Shown: in pieces, positions 9,344 through 18,595 of the stretch
Position numbering within the stretch: position 1 is the stretch's first letter
How the letters are laid out: each line of letters begins with the position of its first letter
Origin: Haloferax sp. Q22
GTDB lineage: Archaea > Halobacteriota > Halobacteria > Halobacteriales > Haloferacaceae
Length of the DNA stretch: 64,000 nt
Assembly (NCBI RefSeq): GCF_001482285.1
Contig: NZ_LOEP01000003.1
Coordinates: forward strand, 1-64,000
Reading direction: 5' to 3'
Program-made: the position numbers and the translations under genes
Notes under the pieces: model-generated
What the model saw: the letters and a program-made list of their open reading frames with translations, nothing else
What the model was told of the DNA's origin: nothing
Databases searched by the model: none

Positions 9344-9454
9344 ATACCAATTGTACACGCTACGCGGATAAAAACGTTCTACTTATTTTATACTTCAGCG
9401 GGAGATGAATATCTAAACGGACTACGGCCGGTTTCTAAAGGGTTACGGCGGCGT

Positions 9455-11350
9455 TCAGGCCCTCTCGAACCCTGTGAGGCCGGCAATCGCGTCGTCGCTC
9501 GTCGCGAGCGCGTCGCGAAGCGAGGCGACGCCGAGTTTATCGATTCGGGCCGGGTTCGCGAGGACGGCGACCCGCTGTTTGCCGAGCGAGACGAAACCGA
9601 GCCCGAGCGAGTCGGCGGTGGCCCGAAGGCCGAGACCGGCGTCAGCGCGGCCGGCGGCGACCGCTCGCGCCGGACTCTCGAACGCTTTCGTCCCGCGGTC
9701 GAATCCCTCGATGGCCTCGACGAGTTCGTGTCTGGTCGTCCCGCGCTCATTCGCGAGGGCGGCGACGGCGTTCCCGAGGTCGGTCCGCAGCCCGGAGTTC
9801 GAATCGCGGTTGACGAAGCTGAGGTCGTCGTCGTCGACGAGGTCCGCGAGCCCGGACACCTCGTCCGGGTTGCCGTCGGGGACGACGAGGCCCCATTCGC
9901 GCGTCCACGAGCCGAGTTCGACCGCGTCGATTTCCTCGACTGCGCCGCCCTGGTCGCCCGCGACGACGGCCACGTCAGCGATTTCGTCCCTGAGTCGTCG
10001 CAGGCCCTCGCGGGAGCCGAACGGGAGATACCGCGGCGACGACACGCGGTCGAGCAGGCGCGAGAGCGCGGGGTCGTCCTCGCCGACGCCGAGCAGTTCC
10101 GGCGCGCGAACGTCGGGCGAGAACAGGTGGACCGTCACCGACTCGCCCTCGGCGAGGTACTCCACGTCGGCCGGAACCTCGACGACGCCGTCGGCCTCGA
10201 CGAGGCTCGTCGTCGCTCCCGAGCCCTTGTCGACGGGGTAAACGAGCGTCTTTCCGTCGCCGTCGGCGACCAGTCCGACCGGCATGAGCCGCGTCCGGCC
10301 CTCGGCGTACCGCTCGCGGGTGGCCATCGTCCCCTCGACCGTCGCGGTCCGAGGCTCCGGGAGGCCGGCGGCGTCGCGGATTGCCGGCGCGACGAACGTC
10401 CGGAAGATGGTGAGCGCGGAGACCGGGTAGCCGGGGAGGCCGACGTAGGCGCTCCCCTCGCCGAGCGTGCCGACGAGCATGGGTTTCCCGGGCTTGACGG
10501 AGACGCCGTGCAGCAGGAGTTCGCCGCGCTCTTCGACGACGCGGTAGATGACGTCGACCGCGCTCGCGGACGTGGAGCCCGACGAGAGCACGAGATCGCA
10601 CTCGTCGGCCGCCCGTCGGAGCAGGCGCTCCAGCTCCTCGTAGTCGTCGCCTGCGTGGGGGTAGAGCTTCGGGACGCCGCCGGCCTCTTCGACCCCCGCG
10701 GCGATGGTGTAGGAGTTCACGTCGTAGATTTCGCCCGCCTCCGGGCGGAGCTCTTCGCCCGGCCGGACGAGCTCGTCGCCGGTCGAGACGATGCCCACGG
10801 TCGGCGTCCCGCGGACCGGCACCTCGTCGACGCCGAGCGCCGACAGCAGACCGATTTCGCGCGGCGTCAGTCGTGTTCCGGGGCCGAGGGCGCGAGCGCC
10901 GGCGGCGATGTCGGTCCCGGCGGGCATCACGCTGTCGCCGGGGGCGACCGACGAGTAGACGACGAGCGAGCCGTCTCGCTCCTCGGTTCGCTCCACGATG
11001 ACGACGGCGTCCGCGCCCGGCGGCATCACCGCGCCGGTGGAGATTTCGACGGCGGTTCCGGGATCGACCGCCACGTCCGGTTCGTTGCCGGCGTGGACCG
11101 CCCCGGCGAGGTCGAGTTCGACCGGCTCGGCCTCGTTCGCACCGAAGGTGTCGCGGGCGCGGACCGCGTAGCCGTCCATGCTCGCGCGGTCGAAGCCGGG
11201 CACGTCGAGTTCGGCGTCGATTCGCTCGGCGAGGACGCGGCCGCGGGCGTCTTCGAGCGCCACCGTCTCGGCGTCGGGCGTCAGGTCGAGCGACGCGATG
11301 GCCTCGCGCGCTTCCTCCGGAGAGGCGAGGTCGCGGAACTGCTTTCTCAT
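9455..11350 (-). CDS. moeA: MoeA-type molybdopterin molybdotransferase fused to a substrate-binding-like domain
   Basis: About 400 N-terminal residues are MoeA: the SMDGYAVRARDTF motif, GTAVEISTGAVMPPGADAVV, and the GVSVKPGKPML and GLPGYPVSAL loops. It inserts molybdate into adenylylated molybdopterin. The C-terminal 220 residues (from about 415) resemble a PBP-like periplasmic-binding domain without a signal peptide, with DSNSGLRTDLG and AVAAGRADAGLGLRA blocks. This fusion is common in archaeal MoeA paralogues; the extra domain may sense oxyanion. The ATG overlaps the stop of the second moeA by four bases. Confidence 0.93.
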   Translation of the reverse strand: MRKQFRDLASPEEAREAIASLDLTPDAETVALEDARGRVLAERIDAELDVPGFDRASMDGYAVRARDTFGANEAEPVELDLAGAVHAGNEPDVAVDPGTAVEISTGAVMPPGADAVVIVERTEERDGSLVVYSSVAPGDSVMPAGTDIAAGARALGPGTRLTPREIGLLSALGVDEVPVRGTPTVGIVSTGDELVRPGEELRPEAGEIYDVNSYTIAAGVEEAGGVPKLYPHAGDDYEELERLLRRAADECDLVLSSGSTSASAVDVIYRVVEERGELLLHGVSVKPGKPMLVGTLGEGSAYVGLPGYPVSALTIFRTFVAPAIRDAAGLPEPRTATVEGTMATRERYAEGRTRLMPVGLVADGDGKTLVYPVDKGSGATTSLVEADGVVEVPADVEYLAEGESVTVHLFSPDVRAPELLGVGEDDPALSRLLDRVSSPRYLPFGSREGLRRLRDEIADVAVVAGDQGGAVEEIDAVELGSWTREWGLVVPDGNPDEVSGLADLVDDDDLSFVNRDSNSGLRTDLGNAVAALANERGTTRHELVEAIEGFDRGTKAFESPARAVAAGRADAGLGLRATADSLGLGFVSLGKQRVAVLANPARIDKLGVASLRDALATSDDAIAGLTGFERA

Positions 11351-12567
11351 GCAGACCACTCCCAGCCCTCGACGGCGACCGTGTCGCCCTCGTCGTAGCC
11401 CTCTATCTCCTCCGGGACGACGACCCACCCGTCCGCGAGCGCGACGCTGGAGAGGATGCCCGACCCGCTCGTCCGGGTCGGCTCGGCGGTCGCCTCGTCG
11501 CCCGACGTGTCGAGTTTGACGCGGGCGAACGTCCGCGTACCCGGCGAACTCGGGATTTTCCTGGTGAGCGTCGCCTCCTGCGTCGGCAGGGGACGCTCGG
11601 GGAGCGAGCCGACGTGCTTCAACACCGGCCGGAGGAACTGGAAGGCGTTGACGACGCAGGCGACCGGGTAGCCGGGGAGCATCACGACCGGCGTGTCCTC
11701 GACGACGCCGACCGCGACCGGGTGGCCGGGTTTGAGTGCGACGCCGTGGACCAGCACCTCACCGATGTCGTCGATGACCTCGGGGATGAGGTCGCGCTCG
11801 CCGACAGAGGACCCGCCGGTGGTGACGACCACGTCGTGGTCGAGGTCCGATTCGACGGCCTCGCGGAGCAGGTCGGCGTCGTCGACGACGATGTCGCGGT
11901 AGCTCGCCTCGCCGCCCCAGCGTTCGACCAGTCGGGAGACGGTCAGGCCGTTGGTCTCGATGACCTCGCCGGGGCCGGGGTCGGATTCGACGAGTTCCTC
12001 GCCGGTCGGGATGACCGAGACGTGGGGGCGTTCGAACACCGTCACCGCCTCGACGCCGACGGAGCGAAGCAGGCCGATGTCCGACGGGCGAAGCTCGTGG
12101 CCGGCCTCGAACAGCGGCGTTCCCTCGCGCACGTCCTCGCCGCGCTCGCCGACGTTCTCGCCCTCCGCGAGCGCGTCGAACACTTCGAGTTCGTCGCCGA
12201 GTCGTTCGGTGTGTTCGACCATCACGACGGCGTCGGCCCCGTCGGGCACGTCGCTGCCGGTGTGGACGCGGGCGGCCGTCCCCGGCTCGACCGGCCCGTC
12301 GACGATTCGGAGAACGTTCGGCGAGCGGCCGCTCGCGCCGAAGGTGTCCGACGCGCGGACGGCGTAGCCGTCCATGGCTGCGCGGTCGTAGCCGGGCACG
12401 TCCGCGGGCGCGACCGCGTCTTCCGCGAGCGCCCGGCCGTCGGCATCGGCGAGCGGTCGGCGCACGGTTCGGTCGTGCGGCGTCGCCGCCGCGAGGAGCG
12501 CCTCGCGGGCGTCCGACAACCGTGTTCGTTGCTTGAACCCGGCCGTGCGTCGGTCGTCGTGGTTCAT
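11347..12567 (-). CDS. moeA: MoeA-type molybdopterin molybdotransferase
   Basis: A 406-residue single-domain MoeA, the first gene of a two-gene minus-strand operon with the fused paralogue. Motifs: AAMDGYAVRASDTFG, GTAARVHTGSDVPDGADAVVMVEHT, VTTGGSSVGERDL, GVALKPGHPVAVG and MLPGYPVACV. Two MoeA paralogues may separate Mo and W loading or adenylyl-hydrolysis steps; this is inference. I start at the ATG in MNHDDRRT, which gives the usual length; an upstream ATG adds 23 unconserved residues. Confidence 0.93.
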   Translation of the reverse strand: MNHDDRRTAGFKQRTRLSDAREALLAAATPHDRTVRRPLADADGRALAEDAVAPADVPGYDRAAMDGYAVRASDTFGASGRSPNVLRIVDGPVEPGTAARVHTGSDVPDGADAVVMVEHTERLGDELEVFDALAEGENVGERGEDVREGTPLFEAGHELRPSDIGLLRSVGVEAVTVFERPHVSVIPTGEELVESDPGPGEVIETNGLTVSRLVERWGGEASYRDIVVDDADLLREAVESDLDHDVVVTTGGSSVGERDLIPEVIDDIGEVLVHGVALKPGHPVAVGVVEDTPVVMLPGYPVACVVNAFQFLRPVLKHVGSLPERPLPTQEATLTRKIPSSPGTRTFARVKLDTSGDEATAEPTRTSGSGILSSVALADGWVVVPEEIEGYDEGDTVAVEGWEWSA

Positions 12568-12711
12568 ACCGACCCTTCGGTTCGGGGGGCAAAAAGCGTC
12601 GGCCTCGGACGCGTCGGCGGGCGATTCCCGAGCCACATCGTTTGCGTCTTCGCGCCCGCGCGCTCGCGCGAGACCGCCGGGTTTTTCGACCCCGACTCCC
12701 TATGAGCGTTC

Positions 12712-13080
12712 ATGTCAGCACTGCGCGACGCGCTGTCCGACCTCCCGGACGCGGTGTTCGCCGACCTGTTGGAGTCCGAGACGTCCTACCTCTTGGTCCT
12801 CGACCTCCCGGGCGTGACCGCTGAGACGGCGGAACTCCGGGTCGAGAAGGGCAGATTGGTCGTCGAAGCGCGACGCGACAAGCGGCTTCCCGCCGAGTTC
12901 GACTACGTCCGCGAGGAACGACCGCTGTTCCTCGACGCCGAAGTCCCCCTTCCACCTGACGCTGTGGCCGACGAGGCCGAGGCGTCGATGGAGCGCGGGA
13001 CGCTGGAAATCCGGCTCCCCAAGCGCGAAGCCGCCTCCGAGCGGACCATCCCCATTACCACCGGCGACGAAGACGCCTGA
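12712..13080 (+). CDS. Hsp20/alpha-crystallin-like small heat shock protein
   Basis: A 122-residue Hsp20-fold protein. The alpha-crystallin domain is visible as SYLLVLDLPGVTAETAELRV, then the Pro/Leu block and ASMERGTLEIRLPKR, the counterpart of the conserved A-x-x-x-G-x-L motif. It would be a chaperone holding unfolded protein. Divergent from the moeA operon and followed 8 bases later by the UbiB-like kinase gene. Confidence 0.85.
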   Translation: MSALRDALSDLPDAVFADLLESETSYLLVLDLPGVTAETAELRVEKGRLVVEARRDKRLPAEFDYVREERPLFLDAEVPLPPDAVADEAEASMERGTLEIRLPKREAASERTIPITTGDEDA

Positions 13081-13088
13081 CGAGGCGG

Positions 13089-14765
13089 GTGGTCACGCTG
13101 GTCAACCTCCGCGCCTATTGGCGGTTCCTCGTCGTCCTGTACCAGTTCTTCCCGCTCATCGTCGCGTACACCCGTGACAAGCGGAAATACCTCCTGTTCG
13201 GCGGCGGCCGACGCGTCACGACCGAGATGCGCGTCAAGCGCGCCGACGTCCTCTTGGAGTCGCTACTGACGCTCGGGCCGACGTTCATCAAGCTCGGACA
13301 ACTGCTGTCGACGCGCCCCGACATCCTCCCGCCGGAGTACATCGAGGTGCTCGGAAGCCTCCAAGACGACGTACCGGCCGCGCCGTGGGACGAGTCGAAA
13401 GCCGTCCTCGAAGCGGAACTCGGTCCCGTCGAGGAAGCGTTCGACGCGTTCGACACCGAGCCGATAAGCGGCGCGAGCCTCGGGCAGGTGTACGTCGCCG
13501 AGTACGAAGGCGAGAAGGTCGCCGTCAAGGTCCGCCGGCCCGGCATCGAGGACCTCGTCGAGGCCGACCTCCGGGTCATCCGGTGGTCGATGCCGCTCCT
13601 CATGCGCTTTATCGGCGAGGGGCGGGCGTTCTCGCTGGAGAACCTCGCGGACGAGTTCGCCAAGACCATCCGCGAGGAGATGGACTACGACGAGGAGGCC
13701 GAGACGCTCGTCGAGATTCAGGAGAACTTCGCGGACGACGACACGCTCGTCATCCCCGAACCGATTCCCGAGCGCTCCGACGACCGTGTGCTCACGATGG
13801 AGTACCTCCCCGGGACCAAGATAAACAACATCGACGCGTTGGACGACCTCGGCGTCGACCGGACCGAACTGGCGACGAATCTCCAGCGAATCTACCTCCA
13901 GATGATCGTCGAGGACGGCGTCTTCCACGCCGACCCCCACCCGGGGAATCTCTCCGTGACCGACGACGGCCGCATCATCTTCTACGACTTCGGGATGCAC
14001 GGCGAGGTCGACCCGTTCATCCAGGACAAAATCGTGGAGTTCTACATCGCCGTCGCCAACCAGGACGTCGACGGCATCCTCGACACGCTCATCGAGATGG
14101 GGACGCTCAGCCCGAACGTCGACCGGCAGGTGATGGGCGACGTGATGGAACTCGCCATCGCCGACGCCCGCGGCGACGACATCGAGCAGTACCGCGTCAA
14201 CCAGATCCTCGAACAGGTGGAATCGACCATCTACGAGTTCCCGCTTCGACTCCCACGGAATCTCGCGCTCGTGCTCCGGGTCGCCGGCGTCGTCGAGGGG
14301 GTCTGCGTCACGCTCGACCCCGAGTTCGACTTCATCTCGGTGGCGACCGACTACCTGACGGAGGAGGGGTACCGGGAAGAGAGCGTCCAGAAAATCATCG
14401 AGGGCGTCGGCCAGCAGGGTCAAAAGACCGCCCAGTCGCTGTTCCGCGTGCCGCCCAAACTCGAACGCGTCCTCGACCGGGCCGACCGTGACAACCTGAC
14501 ACTCAACGTTCGGCTGGAGGACAACCGCGGCATCCTCGACAAACTGGCCAAGCGGCTCATCTACGGCATCTTCCTGTCGTTCGGCTTCGTCTCGACGGTC
14601 ATCATCTACGCGCTGAACCCGGAGAATCTCGTCGCGGTCGGCGCGGCGGGCGCGCCGACGGGCGTCGTCGCCCTGCTCCTCTGGCGGTCGTTCCGCTCGC
14701 GGAAGGGGCTCCGGGCGACGCCGCAGTTCACCCGGCAGAACCTCAAAGAGCGCCGCAGAGAGTAA
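13089..14765 (+). CDS. AarF/ABC1/UbiB-family atypical kinase, membrane-anchored
   Basis: A 558-residue UbiB-family protein. The KxGQ motif appears as FIKLGQLLSTRPDILP near residue 62; the A-rich loop is ISGASLGQVYVAEY; the VAIK-type lysine is in KVAVKVRRPG; catalytic blocks are VFHADPHPGNLSV and IFYDFGMHG. Two C-terminal hydrophobic segments (about 485-530) anchor it in the membrane. In other organisms this family supports quinone or isoprenoid lipid metabolism. GTG start, 8 bases after the hsp20-like gene. Confidence 0.95.
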   Translation: MVTLVNLRAYWRFLVVLYQFFPLIVAYTRDKRKYLLFGGGRRVTTEMRVKRADVLLESLLTLGPTFIKLGQLLSTRPDILPPEYIEVLGSLQDDVPAAPWDESKAVLEAELGPVEEAFDAFDTEPISGASLGQVYVAEYEGEKVAVKVRRPGIEDLVEADLRVIRWSMPLLMRFIGEGRAFSLENLADEFAKTIREEMDYDEEAETLVEIQENFADDDTLVIPEPIPERSDDRVLTMEYLPGTKINNIDALDDLGVDRTELATNLQRIYLQMIVEDGVFHADPHPGNLSVTDDGRIIFYDFGMHGEVDPFIQDKIVEFYIAVANQDVDGILDTLIEMGTLSPNVDRQVMGDVMELAIADARGDDIEQYRVNQILEQVESTIYEFPLRLPRNLALVLRVAGVVEGVCVTLDPEFDFISVATDYLTEEGYREESVQKIIEGVGQQGQKTAQSLFRVPPKLERVLDRADRDNLTLNVRLEDNRGILDKLAKRLIYGIFLSFGFVSTVIIYALNPENLVAVGAAGAPTGVVALLLWRSFRSRKGLRATPQFTRQNLKERRRE

Positions 14766-14822
14766 TCAAAGCTGAGAATCGAACGCGTAATTTTATCGGT
14801 TCCCGCCGATACACTCTCGCTC

Positions 14823-15251
14823 ATGACGGAGTGGCGACCGGTGTTCGTGGGGGTGTGTCTCGCCGCATGCACCGAATCGCTCGTCTACGCGATGACGGGC
14901 CAGTTCACCCTCGTCGGGGGGGTCACGGGGAGCGCGCTCGCCGGCTACGTCGTCGGCACCGACCCCGCCGACGGCGGCTGGCACGGCCTCATGGCCGGCG
15001 TCGTCTGGGGCTGTCTGCTCATGCCGGTCTCCGTGCTTCTCACCTTCCTCGAACGGACGCCGATTCTCTTTCCGTTCCAGTACCTTATTCCGATGTTCGA
15101 GACGGCGGGTGAGCTGACGACCGCCATCATGCTGGCGCTCTCGCTCCCGAACGTCGCGTCCGGGGCGCTCGGGAGCCTCGCCAGACGGGACGCGGCGGGG
15201 ACGTGGTTCGACCCCGAGATGGCCGAGGCCGACGCGGTCGAAGACGCGTGA
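14823..15251 (+). CDS. DUF5518-like membrane protein
   Basis: A 142-residue protein with four predicted hydrophobic helices and a Gly-rich first half (LVGGVTGSALAGYVVG), resembling haloarchaeal DUF5518 proteins. Function unknown. An upstream TATA-like aattttat lies near 14790, about 30 bases before the ATG. Confidence 0.72.
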   Translation: MTEWRPVFVGVCLAACTESLVYAMTGQFTLVGGVTGSALAGYVVGTDPADGGWHGLMAGVVWGCLLMPVSVLLTFLERTPILFPFQYLIPMFETAGELTTAIMLALSLPNVASGALGSLARRDAAGTWFDPEMAEADAVEDA

Positions 15252-15346
15252 CTGTTCGGGCCACCCGCTCGCGACGTTCACGGCAAGGATTCGCGTGCGA
15301 AGACGGTTCCAAACCGTTTATACCCTCCATCCGATAACGGAGAGAC

Positions 15347-15721
15347 ATGGCGAAAGAGCAGAAGCAGGTGCGCGAGCTCCAAGAAGGGAGCTACGTCATG
15401 ATGGAAGAAAAGCCGTGCAAAATCTACGCCTACAGTACCGCAAAGCCCGGTAAGCACGGCAGCGCGAAGGCGCGCGTCGAAGCGCGCGGTGTCTTCGACA
15501 GCAAGAAGCGCTCGCTCTCCCAGCCTGTCGACGCGAAGGTGTGGGTCCCCATCATCGAGCGGAAGCAGGGTCAGGTCGTCTCCGTCACCGGCGAGGACGC
15601 CCAGATCATGGACCTCGAGACCTACCAGACGTTCACGATGCGCATCCCCGAGGAAGAAGACCTCAACCCCGAAGACGAGATCGAGTACCTCGAATACGAA
15701 GGCCAGCGAAAAATCGTCTAA
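15347..15721 (+). CDS. eif5a: translation initiation factor aIF5A
   Basis: A 124-residue aIF5A. The hypusine loop [13 protein letters not shown] is present near residues 28-40 with the lysine that deoxyhypusine synthase modifies; the OB-fold C-terminal half follows. It relieves ribosome stalling at proline-rich stretches. TTTATA at 15317-15322 is about 27 bases before the ATG, so transcription is probably leaderless. The agmatinase-like gene begins 16 bases after the stop and the deoxyhypusine synthase gene is at 18596. Confidence 0.97.
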   Translation: MAKEQKQVRELQEGSYVMMEEKPCKIYAYSTAKPGKHGSAKARVEARGVFDSKKRSLSQPVDAKVWVPIIERKQGQVVSVTGEDAQIMDLETYQTFTMRIPEEEDLNPEDEIEYLEYEGQRKIV

Positions 15722-15736
15722 ACGGGGGCCACAGAG

Positions 15737-16558
15737 ATGTTTCCCGGAGCAATCGCAGACCGCGAGGTCGCCGACTACGTGCTTCTCGGCGCTCCGCTCG
15801 ACATCTCGACGTCCTTCCAACCCGGAACCCGTTTCGGACCGAATCGAATCCGTCGGTTCGCCGAGTCGTTCGACGACTACGACCGGCGCACCGACCAGTT
15901 TTTCACTGACTTACGCGTCCACGACGCGGGCGACGTCCGCGCGTGGGACGACGCACCTGAGTACGTCGAATGGCTCGCCGGGAGCGCCCGCGACGCCGTC
16001 TGGGACGACGCCGTCCCAATCGTCCTCGGCGGCGAACACACCGTCACCGCCGCCGGCGTCACCGGCGTCGAACCCGACGTGTTCGTCTGTCTCGACGCCC
16101 ACCTCGACCTCCGTCGCGAGTACGACGGCAACGAGTGGAGCCACGCCACCGTCACCCGCCGCGTCCTCGACGAACTCGACGTCGACGAGGCCGTGATTCT
16201 CGGCGCGCGAACCGGCTCACCCGGCGAGTGGAAGCGCGCCGAGGCCGACGACGTGACCGTGGTCGAACCCGAGGCAGTCGCCGACTGGGAGCCCGAGTTC
16301 GACGACGACCAGTCGGTCTACCTGAGCGTCGACATCGACGCCGCGGACCCGGCGTTCGCGCCCGGCACGGGAACCAAAGAGCCGTTCGGGCTCACCTCCC
16401 GGGAGATACGAGACGCGGTCCGAGCGGTCGCGCCCCACGCCGACGGCTTCGACGTGGTCGAGGTCAACGACCGCGACGACGGACAGGCCGCGTCGCTGGC
16501 GGCGAAGCTCCTCCGGGAGTTCGTCTTCTCACACGCCGCCGGGCGGGCAGACGAGTAA
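15737..16558 (+). CDS. speB: agmatinase/arginase-family ureohydrolase
   Basis: A 273-residue ureohydrolase. Metal-binding motifs of the family are present: GGEHTVT near residue 98, DAHLDLR near 120, and SVDIDAADPAFAPGTGTKEP near 198. It hydrolyses agmatine or a related guanidino compound with two Mn ions. In haloarchaea this gene beside eif5a is thought to serve an agmatine-based hypusination route, which fits deoxyhypusine synthase nearby. Confidence 0.94.
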   Translation: MFPGAIADREVADYVLLGAPLDISTSFQPGTRFGPNRIRRFAESFDDYDRRTDQFFTDLRVHDAGDVRAWDDAPEYVEWLAGSARDAVWDDAVPIVLGGEHTVTAAGVTGVEPDVFVCLDAHLDLRREYDGNEWSHATVTRRVLDELDVDEAVILGARTGSPGEWKRAEADDVTVVEPEAVADWEPEFDDDQSVYLSVDIDAADPAFAPGTGTKEPFGLTSREIRDAVRAVAPHADGFDVVEVNDRDDGQAASLAAKLLREFVFSHAAGRADE

Positions 16559-16612
16559 CCGTCCCGAAGCGAACCCCGTTCCTTACAAGTCCCCGAGTCA
16601 CGACTCCCCGGT

Positions 16613-17374
16613 ATGCAGCTCTCCGACATCGTCGCCCGACTCGACGAGACGCTCGCGACCGACGAGTTCGCCGACGTGGACGCCAGCGCAAACGGCCTGC
16701 AGGTCGGCCCCGCCGAGAAATCGGTCGAGAACGTCGCCTTCGCGGTCGACGCCGCGGAAGCGACTATCGACGCCGCGCTCGCCGCCGACGCCGACCTCCT
16801 CGTCGTCCACCACGGCCTCGTCTGGGGTGGCCTCGACCGAGTGACGGGTCGCGACTTCGACCGCATCGAGCCGCTGCTTCGCGGCGACCTCGCGCTCTAC
16901 GTCTCGCACCTTCCGCTGGACGGCCATCAGGAAGTCGGCAACGCCGCCGGCGTCGCGGACCACCTCGGACTAACTGACACCGAGCCGTTCGGGTCGCTCG
17001 GGCCGATTCACATCGGGCAGGCGGGGACCTTCGAGTCGCCGAAGACGGCCGACGAGGTCCGGGCGGCGCTCGACGAACTGGACGGCAGCGCGGGCACGAC
17101 CGTCCTCGACTTCGGCCCCGACGAGCTTTCGTCGGTCGCAGTCGTCACCGGCTCCGGCGTCGACTGGCTGGACGAGGCCATCGACCGCGGCGTCGACGCG
17201 CTCGTCACCGGCGAGGGGAAACAGAAGGTGTACCACGAGGCGCGCGAGGCCGGAATCTCGGTGTTCCTCGCTGGCCACTACGCGACCGAGACGTTCGGAG
17301 TGCGGAGCCTGCGCGACCTCGCCGACGAGTGGGGGCTGGAGACCGAGTACGTCAGTCACCCGACTGGGCTATAA
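16613..17374 (+). CDS. Nif3-like dinuclear metal protein
   Basis: A 253-residue Nif3/DUF34 protein. Metal ligands are visible in LLVVHHGLVWGG near residue 65, YVSHLPLDGHQEVGNA near 100, and the C-terminal VFLAGHYATETFGV. The VTGEGKQKVYHEA block is also typical. The biochemical role of the family is unresolved (some members are annotated GTP cyclohydrolase type 2). Leader region contains a promoter-like ttacaagtc. Confidence 0.93.
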   Translation: MQLSDIVARLDETLATDEFADVDASANGLQVGPAEKSVENVAFAVDAAEATIDAALAADADLLVVHHGLVWGGLDRVTGRDFDRIEPLLRGDLALYVSHLPLDGHQEVGNAAGVADHLGLTDTEPFGSLGPIHIGQAGTFESPKTADEVRAALDELDGSAGTTVLDFGPDELSSVAVVTGSGVDWLDEAIDRGVDALVTGEGKQKVYHEAREAGISVFLAGHYATETFGVRSLRDLADEWGLETEYVSHPTGL

Positions 17375-17398
17375 TCCGCGGCAGCGGGTCGGCGGCGG

Positions 17399-18448
17399 TC
17401 ACTTCGTCGCCTCCAGAATCGCCACGCCGGGGAGCGGGCCGACACCGCGTTGCTCGACGCCTGAGAACCCGGCGGCGCGGAGCCACGAGCGAACCTCGTC
17501 GGTCGAGTACACCGTCGCGCCGAGCGTCGTCAGGTAGGTCAAGGCGACGAACCGCAGGCCCGCCCGGCTGACCGGGGTGCGCCCGCTTCCCTCCCACTGG
17601 TCGAGCACGACGAGCCGTCCCCCGGGGGCGAGCGCGTCGGCGACGCGCTCGAAGAGCGCGCGGTTCTCCGCGGGGTCGTGAGCGTGTATCACGTTGAACA
17701 GCAGCGCGACATCGTACTCGTCGCCGAGGTCGTCAGTTCGGTAGTCGCCCGCCCGCGTGTCGATGGAGTCCACCACGTCGGGCGGGACGTCGTTTCGAAG
17801 CGTCTCGACCGCGCCGGGAACGTCGAAGACGGTCGCCGAGAGGTTCGGGTGTCGCCGACAGAGCTCGAACGCGTACAGCCCGTGGCCGCCACCGATGTCG
17901 ACGAGCCGGGTCGCTCCCGGTGGAACGGTCATCGCCTCGACGACGTCGTCGACGAGCAGCGACGCCGTGGCCCGAAAGCCGTCCTGTGCGGTTTCCCATC
18001 GGGCGGGCTCCTCGTCGAACCACTCGTAAATCGTCTGGCTCGGTTCACCTTCCCTGACCGCGGTTTCGAGCTCCCTCTCCCAGAAGGGAAAGACGAGTTC
18101 GTCCCAGAACGTGAACCACGGCCCCATGTTCGTCTCGGACCGCGCGAGGAGCCACGACTCGGTCATCGCCGTGAGCCCGTATCCGTCGTCCGCGGTCGAG
18201 AGATAGCCCTCGGTCACGAGGAAATCACACAGCATCGCGAGCCCGTCCGGGTGGGCGTTGACGCGGGCGGCCAGCGCGCTCGCCGAGAGCGGCTCATCGG
18301 CGTCGGCGAGCGCCTCGAAAACGCCGATATCCAGCGCGAGGGCGAGTGACTCGAACCCCGCCGCCCCGAACAGGTCCAGAAGCGGTGCCGGCCCCCTGTT
18401 GAGTCGGTGGAGCACGAGCCGTTCGAGGAAATTCGGGCGTACTGGCAT
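17399..18448 (-). CDS. SAM-dependent O-methyltransferase-like protein
   Basis: A 349-residue class I methyltransferase with an N-terminal dimerisation/winged-helix domain (residues 15-100, ALALDIGVFEALADAD) like plant and bacterial small-molecule O-methyltransferases. SAM motif I is VDIGGGHGLYAFELCRRHP near residue 188; later blocks ATVFDVPGAVE and DVALLFNVIHAHDP are typical. The substrate is unknown. I start at the ATG at 18448 because codons further upstream are unconserved and lie in the divergent promoter. Confidence 0.88.
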   Translation of the reverse strand: MPVRPNFLERLVLHRLNRGPAPLLDLFGAAGFESLALALDIGVFEALADADEPLSASALAARVNAHPDGLAMLCDFLVTEGYLSTADDGYGLTAMTESWLLARSETNMGPWFTFWDELVFPFWERELETAVREGEPSQTIYEWFDEEPARWETAQDGFRATASLLVDDVVEAMTVPPGATRLVDIGGGHGLYAFELCRRHPNLSATVFDVPGAVETLRNDVPPDVVDSIDTRAGDYRTDDLGDEYDVALLFNVIHAHDPAENRALFERVADALAPGGRLVVLDQWEGSGRTPVSRAGLRFVALTYLTTLGATVYSTDEVRSWLRAAGFSGVEQRGVGPLPGVAILEATK

Positions 18449-18595
18449 GCTAATAGATGGCACGACAGACAGGATAACCTTGCGGGGGATGTCCGCCAAC
18501 ACCGAGAGAGGGACCGAGTGCGCAGCGACCGGCAACGCCCGGCACGGTCCCGTCGGACCGGGGCGTTCAAACGCTCGGCCGACGCACTCCTTGGC

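Noticed and set aside
3969-11398. Very long open frames on the opposite strand of hemA (3969-6524, minus) and of the response regulator and moeA genes (8390-11398, plus)
   Set aside because: High G+C makes stop codons rare in antisense frames; these readings have low-complexity, Arg/Gly-rich or repetitive residue composition while the sense genes have clear family motifs.
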